A DNA stretch of 17,383 bases from CAMBDR01 sp046597185. GTDB lineage: Bacteria > Pseudomonadota > Gammaproteobacteria > Burkholderiales > Burkholderiaceae_D. The notes below the pieces were generated by a model. It had not been told where the DNA came from. It worked only from the letters and a program-made list of their open reading frames with translations, and searched no databases. Below, piece by piece: positions 1-6,218 of this stretch. The position numbers and the translations under genes are program-made. Position 1 is the stretch's first letter; each line of letters starts with the position of its first letter. The stretch spans positions 1 to 17,383 of the forward strand of contig JBKJLF010000434.1 of NCBI GenBank assembly GCA_046597185.1, in the 5' to 3' direction.

Positions 1-2
1 AA

Positions 3-1166
3 AATCAATATGCGTATAAGCTGGAAGGCTTTGACAAGCAATGGATAACCATCGCCAACCAACGCGGCGCAAGATATACCAATCTTAACCCCGGGAAATA
101 TGTTTTTAAAGTCAAAGCCAGTAATAACGATGGTATATGGAATGAGGCCGGTAAATCCATCACCATTATTCAATTGGCCCCACCATGGAAAACCTGGTGG
201 GCCTATACCCTATATAGCTTGGCCATCCTGGCTTCGATTGCTTTATTTACCCATTCAAAACGCAAAAAACGGCGCTTGATCCGGATACAAAACCGCTTAT
301 ATTCAGAAGCACTGGAAGCCAAGGTCAAACTACGAACCCAGGAACTGGAGGACAGTAATGCCAATTTGGCGACGGCACTGGAGCATGTCCATACCGCGCA
401 GGCTGAGCTGGCGCGGGTTGAACGGATGGCGGCACTGGGCTTCATGGTGGCGGGCGTGGCACATGAGTTAAATACCCCTCTTGGCAATTGTCTGATGATG
501 GTGAGCACCCTGAAAGAAGAGACACAGCGTTTGAGCCAGGCGCTGGCCGAAGGCAGCATGCGCCGCTCCGATCTTACCGACTACACTGAAATGTCCCTGA
601 GCGCTTCCGACCTGCTGCAACGCGGCTTACAACAATCGGCGCGTCTGGTGGCGAACTTTAAACAAATGGCGGTGGACCAATCCAGTGCCCTACGCAAAAC
701 ATTTAACTTGCAGACCCTGCTGCAGGAGGTGCAAACGCTTCTCGATGCCAGCGCGAGCAAAACACCCATTACCCTGGAACTGGCGATTCCTGCCGACATC
801 GAACTCGATAGCTATCCCGCGCAACTGGAAAAGGTATTGCTCAATTTGGCCGACAATGCCATCATTCATGGTCTGGGTGGCTTGGGTAGTGAGGGGATCA
901 TGCGCTGCCATGCGCAACAGCAGGGCCACAAGGTATGCCTTGTGTTTGAGGATAATGGCAAAGGTATGCCGCCTGAAATCCTCAAGCGTATTTTTGAGCC
1001 TTTTTTTTCGACCACCTTCGGCCAGGGTGGCAGTGGCCTGGGCTTGAGCATTGCGTTTAATCTGGTGACCAATGTGTTGGGTGGCGAAATTCATGCCAGC
1101 AGCACCGTTGGCCAGGGGGCGCGCTTTGAGATTACCATTCCCTTGGTCGCACCCATGCCACCTTGA
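3..1166 (+). CDS. Sensor histidine kinase, Y_Y_Y-domain type (5' partial)
   Basis: The frame is open to the left edge, so only the last 387 residues are visible. Visible residues 1-57 have the form of a Y_Y_Y domain (YKLEGFDKQW near the start, then NLNPGKYVFKVKASNNDG), the segment that normally follows a periplasmic beta-propeller. One membrane helix follows at about 65-82, then a coiled coil, then the HisKA H-box (GVAHELNTPLGN, His154, the expected phosphorylation site). The HATPase domain is complete: N-box with Asn285, DNGKG at 317-321, IFEPFF, and GSGLGL at 343-348. No receiver domain follows, so it should be a classical membrane kinase that needs a separate response regulator, which is not in view. 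It ends 225 bp before the receptor gene on the same strand. What it senses cannot be told from this part; related sensors are often tied to nutrient uptake. Confidence 0.9.
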   Translation, partial: NQYAYKLEGFDKQWITIANQRGARYTNLNPGKYVFKVKASNNDGIWNEAGKSITIIQLAPPWKTWWAYTLYSLAILASIALFTHSKRKKRRLIRIQNRLYSEALEAKVKLRTQELEDSNANLATALEHVHTAQAELARVERMAALGFMVAGVAHELNTPLGNCLMMVSTLKEETQRLSQALAEGSMRRSDLTDYTEMSLSASDLLQRGLQQSARLVANFKQMAVDQSSALRKTFNLQTLLQEVQTLLDASASKTPITLELAIPADIELDSYPAQLEKVLLNLADNAIIHGLGGLGSEGIMRCHAQQQGHKVCLVFEDNGKGMPPEILKRIFEPFFSTTFGQGGSGLGLSIAFNLVTNVLGGEIHASSTVGQGARFEITIPLVAPMPP

Positions 1167-1230
1167 GTATTTGGCCACCCCGGGATTGTTGTAAATCAAC
1201 CCAATCAAACAGCGTTATGGCATCAAACTC

Positions 1231-1259
1231 TTGACTTGGGCATGGGTCGTCGCTACGAT
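1231..1259 (+). promoter_or_regulatory. Sigma-70-like promoter upstream of the TonB-dependent receptor
   Basis: TTGACT at 1231-1236 is separated by 17 bp from TACGAT at 1254-1259. The -35 box matches the consensus at five of six positions and the -10 box at four. The implied transcript would start near 1266, leaving a leader of about 125 nt before the receptor ATG. Sequence match only. Confidence 0.45.
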
Positions 1260-1301
1260 CAATTAACAATACAACAGCGCGCCTGGGCTACGAGCTTCAC
1301 C

Positions 1302-1325
1302 AAACAAACATCCTTTGTTTTTTAG
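1302..1325 (+). other. Small A/T-rich hairpin with T-run in the receptor leader
   Basis: AAACAAA (1302-1308) can pair perfectly with TTTGTTT (1314-1320) around a 5-nt loop and is followed by more T residues. It looks like a weak intrinsic terminator or attenuator, placed between the probable promoter and the receptor start codon. The stem is almost all A-T, so its stability is doubtful. Confidence 0.25.
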
Positions 1326-1391
1326 TAATGTTTTTGTCATTGCCCTTATTGGCATGGGCGAAAATTCAATCAATTCCTTTCAAGGATTATC

Positions 1392-3734
1392 ATGAAAACG
1401 ACACTGCAAACTTCCTGCGCGTTGCGGCGCAAATTATTACCCGCCCTGATTTCAGCGGCACTCACAGGCGGCATGGCGCAAGCGCAAGAGGCCACCAAAC
1501 CCAGCGCCAAGCCCGCCGCCGCCGAGGGTGCAAGCGATTCCACCAAACTGGAAACCATCGTCGTTACGGCGACCAAGCGCGCGGCCCCGCTGCAATCAGT
1601 GCCCATTGCCATTACCGTCATCAATGGCTCGGTGCTGGAAAAAGCCAATCTCAACACCTTGGGTGCCATCACCGCACTCACCCCCACTGCCAGCTTTCGC
1701 TCGGGCGCTTCCAACAAAGATACCTCGCTGTTCGTGCGCGGGGTCGGCACCATTTCCACCTCGCCAGGGATTGAGCCAACGGTTTCCACCGTGATCGACG
1801 GGGTGGTCACGTCCCGCCCCGGCCAATCGACCATGGATTTGTTGGATGTGGATCGGGTTGAAGTCTTGCGTGGGCCACAGGGCACGCTGTTTGGTAAAAA
1901 CGCTTCCGCCGGGGTGATTAGCATCATCACGCGCGACCCCGGTAAAGAACACGAAAGTTATGTCGATGCCTCTTACTTCAAGGGCAATGAAAAACGCATC
2001 CGTGCAGGCACCTCGGGCGAATTGCAGCCGGGCGTGATGCGCGGTTCGGTTTCGGTGATGCATGGCGACTATGACGGCAATGTCACCAATGTGGCCAACG
2101 GCAGTAAAGTGAATGGCTATAGCCGTAACGGCGGGCGCGGTAAGTTGATTATTACGCCCAATAAAGATACCAAAATCGCCTTGATTGCCGATTATTCCAA
2201 ATCGCGCGACAACTCACCCACCGGGGTCCCCGCCAATATCACCCTCACCGCCTACCCAACTGGCGTGGTTGGCGCGCCCAATTTGCTGTATCTGTCAGCA
2301 GTTTCACCCGTGGTGCCCTCGCTTGACAACCGTAGCATCAACAGCGAAATGGAAACCCGCGTGGCCGACACCAATTGGGGCTTGTCCGGCCAGGTGGACT
2401 GGAATTTGGGTGCCTACACGCTGACCTCGATCACCGCTTACCGCAAATGGGAAAACACCCAGTTTCAAGATCAAGATCGCTTACCGATGCCCTACAAACA
2501 ATTCACGCAAACGGCCGATAAAGGCTTGCTGGATTTTAGCCAGTGGTCGCAAGAATTACGCATCGCCTCACCCAAGGGTCAATTTTTTGATTATGTGGCT
2601 GGCTTTTTCTACCTGAAAGCCAAAAACAGTGAAACCTATCGGCGTGACATTAGCCGTTGTGCCGGCACCACCGCCGCCGCGCAGCCTTCTGGCCTGGTGC
2701 CATGCACCAGTGCCTCCATCACCCAGGACTATGGCCTGGCCAATTACGGTATTGAAAGCGGCAGCACCTCGCTGTTTGGCGAAGGCAGCTTCAATATCAG
2801 CAAAGAATTTCGCATCATTACCGGTGGCCGCTACACGCGTGACACGCTCTCGTTCCGGCATGACCGCTTCTCCACCCAGGCCGCAGCCATTCCCGGCATC
2901 CGCCCGGCTTTTGCGGCCACGGGTGACACCAGCAAAACCGGTTATTCCGGCCGGGTGGGGCCACAATTTGATTTGAGCAAAGAGGTGAGCGTGTATGGCA
3001 CGGTGTCGCGCGGGTATAAGGGGCCAGCGTATAACGTGTTTTTCAATATGCAGGCCTTTGATAATATCTCGATTAACCCCGAGACTTCGACCTCGTATGA
3101 AATTGGTCTGAAATCCACCCTGCTCAACAACAAGCTGCGCCTGAACGTGGCAGCGTTTGACACCAAATATAACAACTACCAGGCCAATTTGAATGATTTG
3201 GTGGCGGGCACCATTGTTACGCGCTTAATCAACGCCGGGTCGGTATCGACCAAGGGTTTTGAAGTGGACTTTGCCGCCAAAATTACACCGCAGTTTTCCA
3301 TCTCTGGTGCAGCGGCCAACATTATTGCGCGTATCGACAAGTTTAATTGCCCACCGGGTGCGGCCGCCAGTTGCGACGTGAATGGCAAACCGCTGCCGTT
3401 CTCGCCGGATTGGCGCGCCAATTTCCGCGCCAATTATAAAATGCCGGTGGCAGATGGTTGGACGGCCGATTTCGGTGCTGATTATAACTGGCAAAGTTCG
3501 GTCATTTATGATATCGGCCAGGCCCCGGATGCACGCCAGGCGGCGTTTGGCATCATCAATGCCACGGTGTCGGTGTATAACTCGGAAAAAGGTTGGAGCG
3601 TAACGCTGCTGGCCAAAAATCTGACGAACAAATCGTACTCCACCAATCTGGTGAATGGCGGTGGCTTTTTTGCCCGCTTTGTACCGCGTGACGACCAGCG
3701 TTATTATGGTGTGAGTGTGCGTAAGGACTTTTGA
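1392..3734 (+). CDS. TonB-dependent outer-membrane receptor
   Basis: This 780-residue protein is the usual length for a TonB-dependent receptor. A signal peptide covers about residues 1-31 (basic start, hydrophobic core, AQA before cleavage). The TonB box ETIVVTA lies at 54-60 and leads into the plug domain, which contains LFVRGVGT, VDRVEVLRGPQGTLFGKNA and GVISIITRDP. The rest is a beta-barrel ending in phenylalanine (RKDF), the outer-membrane assembly signal. Two cysteine pairs, in predicted loops, may form disulfides. Such receptors import siderophores, vitamins, metal complexes or glycans using energy from TonB-ExbB-ExbD; the substrate cannot be named here. The ATG is supported by an AAGGA ribosome site 7 nt upstream. 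No FecI/FecR-type regulator is adjacent, but a sensor kinase precedes it on the same strand. The last 31 bp overlap the convergent amidase gene. Confidence 0.93.
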   Translation: MKTTLQTSCALRRKLLPALISAALTGGMAQAQEATKPSAKPAAAEGASDSTKLETIVVTATKRAAPLQSVPIAITVINGSVLEKANLNTLGAITALTPTASFRSGASNKDTSLFVRGVGTISTSPGIEPTVSTVIDGVVTSRPGQSTMDLLDVDRVEVLRGPQGTLFGKNASAGVISIITRDPGKEHESYVDASYFKGNEKRIRAGTSGELQPGVMRGSVSVMHGDYDGNVTNVANGSKVNGYSRNGGRGKLIITPNKDTKIALIADYSKSRDNSPTGVPANITLTAYPTGVVGAPNLLYLSAVSPVVPSLDNRSINSEMETRVADTNWGLSGQVDWNLGAYTLTSITAYRKWENTQFQDQDRLPMPYKQFTQTADKGLLDFSQWSQELRIASPKGQFFDYVAGFFYLKAKNSETYRRDISRCAGTTAAAQPSGLVPCTSASITQDYGLANYGIESGSTSLFGEGSFNISKEFRIITGGRYTRDTLSFRHDRFSTQAAAIPGIRPAFAATGDTSKTGYSGRVGPQFDLSKEVSVYGTVSRGYKGPAYNVFFNMQAFDNISINPETSTSYEIGLKSTLLNNKLRLNVAAFDTKYNNYQANLNDLVAGTIVTRLINAGSVSTKGFEVDFAAKITPQFSISGAAANIIARIDKFNCPPGAAASCDVNGKPLPFSPDWRANFRANYKMPVADGWTADFGADYNWQSSVIYDIGQAPDARQAAFGIINATVSVYNSEKGWSVTLLAKNLTNKSYSTNLVNGGGFFARFVPRDDQRYYGVSVRKDF

Positions 3735-4555
3735 TGCGCCGACGGCGGCACCGTAGGGGGTGCTGCCGTCAACACGTCCAGCAGGGCAGCAGTTTGCGCA
3801 TCGGCTGCGCCATCAAATTTTTCCGGTCGGTAGCGGCTCTGAAACACCGTCAATACATTACGCGTGGCAGCGTCCAACACCCCGGTTTGCGGGGTGGCGT
3901 AACCATGCTTTTGCAAGCGTTGCTGAAACCAGGCAATATCGGGCAGTTGTTGTTCAAACTGCGCCAGGCGGGTACTCACTTGGGCCGCATCCGGCCAGGC
4001 AATCAAACCTTCATCCGCCAGCCGCTTCCATGGGAACATGGGGCCGGGGTCGGATTTGCGTTGCGGGGCGATTTCGTTGTGGCCGAGGATATATTCCGGC
4101 TTGATTTTATGGCGCGCCACAATCTCTTTCACCAGCACCACCACGCGTTCAATTTGTTCGGGCGGATACGGCGAGTAGATGCGCCCTTCTGGCGTATCGC
4201 GATAGCCCAGGTTGACGATTTCAATGCCGATCGAGCTGGGGCCAAGATAGCTATGGCCGCGCCACTCGCTCACACCCGCGTGGTGCGCCTGGCGGTTTTC
4301 ATCAACCAATTGATAGATTGTGATGGCCGGATCATCGCCCACCAGGTAGTGGCTGGAAACGCCTTGTTGGCTGAGTACCTTGAGCGAAGTGGGCAGATCG
4401 AGCGCGGTGTAATGCAAGATCAAAAATTGCGCGCGGCTACTTTGACTTTTGGCAACTTTGCTGGCATCGATGGCTAAAGCGCTTTCGATTTTGACGGTGC
4501 TGGCGCAAGCACTGAGTAGCAGGATGATGGCTGGAAGGAGGGAGCGGGTTTTCAT
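3704..4555 (-). CDS. amiD: N-acetylmuramoyl-L-alanine amidase, AmiD-like lipoprotein
   Basis: The 283-residue product should cleave the bond between N-acetylmuramic acid and L-alanine in peptidoglycan or its fragments, from the inner face of the outer membrane. Residues 1-17 form a lipoprotein signal with lipobox LSAC (Cys17). The Amidase_2 domain covers about 40-180, with the zinc ligands recognisable as His48 (LILHYTA), His159 (LGHNEIAP) and Asp169 (KSDPGPMFPW). A PG_binding_1-like helical domain follows at about 207-263 (WFQQRLQKHGY, then GVLDAATRNVLTVFQ). Length and domain order match E. coli AmiD. A longer reading frame begins at 4723, but the ATG at 4555 has an AGGAAA ribosome site and starts the lipoprotein signal exactly, so it is preferred. 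Its 3' end overlaps the receptor gene tail-to-tail. Confidence 0.9.
   Translation of the reverse strand: MKTRSLLPAIILLLSACASTVKIESALAIDASKVAKSQSSRAQFLILHYTALDLPTSLKVLSQQGVSSHYLVGDDPAITIYQLVDENRQAHHAGVSEWRGHSYLGPSSIGIEIVNLGYRDTPEGRIYSPYPPEQIERVVVLVKEIVARHKIKPEYILGHNEIAPQRKSDPGPMFPWKRLADEGLIAWPDAAQVSTRLAQFEQQLPDIAWFQQRLQKHGYATPQTGVLDAATRNVLTVFQSRYRPEKFDGAADAQTAALLDVLTAAPPTVPPSAHQKSLRTLTP
3741..3770. terminator. GC-rich hairpin at the convergent gene ends
   Basis: GACGGCGGCACC (3741-3752) pairs with GGTGCTGCCGTC (3759-3770) over 12 positions, one of them a G-T wobble, around a 6-nt loop. It starts 7 bp after the receptor stop codon and lies inside the amidase coding end. No T-run follows on either strand, so it is not a classical intrinsic terminator. 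It may slow polymerase or protect mRNA ends. Confidence 0.35.
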
Positions 4556-4596
4556 GATTTCCTGGCCTTGTGCGGTAAAAAGCAAGTAAGCCTGAG

Positions 4597-5080
4597 CTAA
4601 AAGGGCGAGCATACCACACAAACAAGCACCCGGTTCTGCGGTTCGACGTTGGGCGCGCCCATGGGCCAAGCTTGGCCATCGGCCTTGAATTCGGTCACGC
4701 GCACGGGCGGCTGATCGTCCCACGGTTTGAATTGTTCCGGCGCAATCAGTGCCAAGCCTTTGGTGCCGCCATACATCAGGTAACCGTCACGGGTTTTACC
4801 ATAGGAGCCATTCCAGCCAATGCCAATATCCAAACATCCGGGCTTAGCCTTTGCAAACCGTCCGCCGTGCCCACCCATAAGCGAGCGTGGCGATCATGCA
4901 ACAGGCTCAATACTTTGTCGCTGGCCAGGCTGCCCGGGTCATTGGCGCGATGCCGCAGATGGCTAAAGCCAACGCCCGCGGGTGCCCGGTTGTTGGCCTT
5001 GCTTACCCACGCTTCCCCCCATGGTTCTCCCCGAAAAATATCCCGGCAATCATATCATCAACTGGCCCGCAGTTTGATGA
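4597..5080 (-). pseudogene. Decayed beta-propeller (Reg_prop/Y_Y_Y) sensor remnant
   Basis: Three reading frames on the minus strand give pieces of one protein family. At about 5080-5017 the frame reads VDDMIAGIFFGENHGG. From about 5020 to 4840 it reads AWVSKANN, GFSHLRHRANDPGSLASDKV and LLHDRHARLWVGTADGLQRL, which is a textbook two-component-regulator propeller repeat. From 4878 to 4597 it reads NGSYGKTRDGYLMYGGTKG, LALIAPEQFKPWDDQPPV and VTEFKADG, the segment just before a Y_Y_Y domain. The first shift falls in a run of six G/C bases near 5020. Between the propeller and pre-Y_Y_Y pieces several blades are missing, so there was also a deletion. Transmembrane and kinase parts are absent. It is the same family as the kinase at the left edge. 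Without start, frame continuity or output domain it cannot work as a sensor. Confidence 0.75.
4608..4616 (-). promoter_or_regulatory. Extended -10 element upstream of the amidase gene
   Basis: Read on the minus strand the sequence is TGG followed by TATGCT, which fits an extended -10 box. No convincing -35 box is seen. Transcription would begin about 45 nt before the amidase ATG. The site lies in the end of the decayed sensor remnant, so the promoter may have arisen from, or been left behind in, that remnant. Confidence 0.35.
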
Positions 5081-5287
5081 AAGCATAACAAAACTTGAAA
5101 GAATCGGTTCCGGACAATGAAATCCCAGGCTTACCCGCTTTGGCTGCGCAATGGCGTGCAGTCATCATGGGCGTATTTATATTCGTGCTGCGGATTTTTC
5201 CTGTATTCTCTCAGTATTGGGCGTGATTCATATTCAAACTTGCAGCCTTGGCGACATGATGACAGTGCATTTGGTGCGGAGGGGCTT
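5081..5287. other. Intergenic region before the binding-protein gene
   Basis: This stretch presumably carries the promoter of the binding protein/kinase pair. A TATTCT-like -10 hexamer occurs in it but has no good -35 partner. A longer in-frame start at 5117 exists for the next gene, yet the encoded extension looks noncoding in composition. I see no repeat or RNA structure I would defend. Confidence 0.4.
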
Positions 5288-6193
5288 ATGCGTAAAATGA
5301 GATTGGGACGAAGCCGATGCGCGCTGTGGCTCGCCTGCGCATGGCTGCCATGCGCCCTCAGCGGTGGCGCAATGGCGCGCTCGCTGGCAGAAATTATACA
5401 ATCAAAACAATTGCGTGTTTGCATTGCGCCAAGTCACCCGGCGGTGGCACAGGTTACGCCGCCCAATTGCCAGGAAAATTGCCAATTCAAAGGCACGGCG
5501 GTCGAAGCGGCCCAGGCCTTTGGCAGCGCGCTTGGCCATGGCGTACAAACCAAAATGCGGCGGATTCAATGGGAAGAGCAATTTTCCAACAAACAGGGGC
5601 AAACCGTGCGCGAAGCCAGTTATACCCCGCAGTTGCTGGCCAGCGGTGAATGCGATGTCTTTCCGTCCAATTTAACCAAAACCGCGTGGCGTTCCACAAA
5701 AATGGATTTTGTTATTTTGTTCCCCAACCGCATCATGGTGATCGTCCACAAATCAAACAAAGCGCGTTTTCGTCAGGTGGCCGATCTGGCAGGAAAAAAC
5801 GGTGCAATTGAAAAAGATACCTCCTATCATACCTGGCTGGATCAGCAAAATCTGGGGCAACTCGCCGCCAACCCGATCCGCCTGCAATTCATGCTCACCG
5901 CAGAAACCATGCACGCGGTGGATCAGGGCAAGTTTGATTTCACCATGGCCGATGCCGATGTCGCGATTTGGTCTACCCGTGAGTTGAAACAAATCTCGGC
6001 GGCCTTCCCGGTAGGTAACAGCGACGAGGTGGGCTGGGCCTTTCGCAAACAAGACAAGGATTTGCAGGCGGCGGCACAACAGTTTTTTGATGCCCAACGC
6101 AAAGAGCCCGATTCGCCACTCAATGCCATTTGGCGTAAGAATTTCGGCCGCTCGCTGACTGAATTCATTGAACTGATGGCAGCGATTCAATAA
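5288..6193 (+). CDS. Periplasmic solute-binding protein, family 3 type
   Basis: This 301-residue protein looks like an extracellular solute-binding protein of the SBP_bac_3 class, which binds amino acids or other small polar ligands in the periplasm. A signal peptide covers 1-30 (two basic clusters, ALWLACAWL core, AMA before cleavage). The mature part opens with SLAEIIQSKQLRVCIAPSHP, the usual first strand, followed by a TAVEAAQAFGSALG helix and later LLASGECDVFPSNLTKT and ADLAGKNGAIEKDTSYHTWL. Two closely spaced cysteines (CQENC) may form a disulfide. The ATG at 5288 has a strong GGAGGGG site 4 nt upstream and begins the signal peptide, so it is preferred over the ATG at 5117. No permease or ATPase gene is near. 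The next gene, 25 bp downstream on the same strand, is a sensor kinase, so this protein may deliver a ligand signal rather than cargo. Confidence 0.85.
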   Translation: MRKMRLGRSRCALWLACAWLPCALSGGAMARSLAEIIQSKQLRVCIAPSHPAVAQVTPPNCQENCQFKGTAVEAAQAFGSALGHGVQTKMRRIQWEEQFSNKQGQTVREASYTPQLLASGECDVFPSNLTKTAWRSTKMDFVILFPNRIMVIVHKSNKARFRQVADLAGKNGAIEKDTSYHTWLDQQNLGQLAANPIRLQFMLTAETMHAVDQGKFDFTMADADVAIWSTRELKQISAAFPVGNSDEVGWAFRKQDKDLQAAAQQFFDAQRKEPDSPLNAIWRKNFGRSLTEFIELMAAIQ

Positions 6194-6218
6194 ACACCAG
6201 AGCCGTTTGCGCACACTC

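Noticed and set aside
690..1208. 172-aa open frame on the minus strand
   Set aside because: It is opposite the HATPase domain of the left-edge kinase and has no motif of its own.
1328..1774. Possible leader peptide starting MFLSLPLLAWAK before the receptor
   Set aside because: It continues out of frame into the receptor signal and plug region without stopping, and has no ribosome site; likely chance.
3731..4477. 248-aa open frame on the plus strand
   Set aside because: It is a shadow of the amidase gene, which carries lipobox, zinc ligands and peptidoglycan-binding domain.
4556..4723. Upstream extension of the amidase
   Set aside because: The longer start would bury the lipoprotein signal 56 residues inside, and the DNA there belongs to the sensor remnant.
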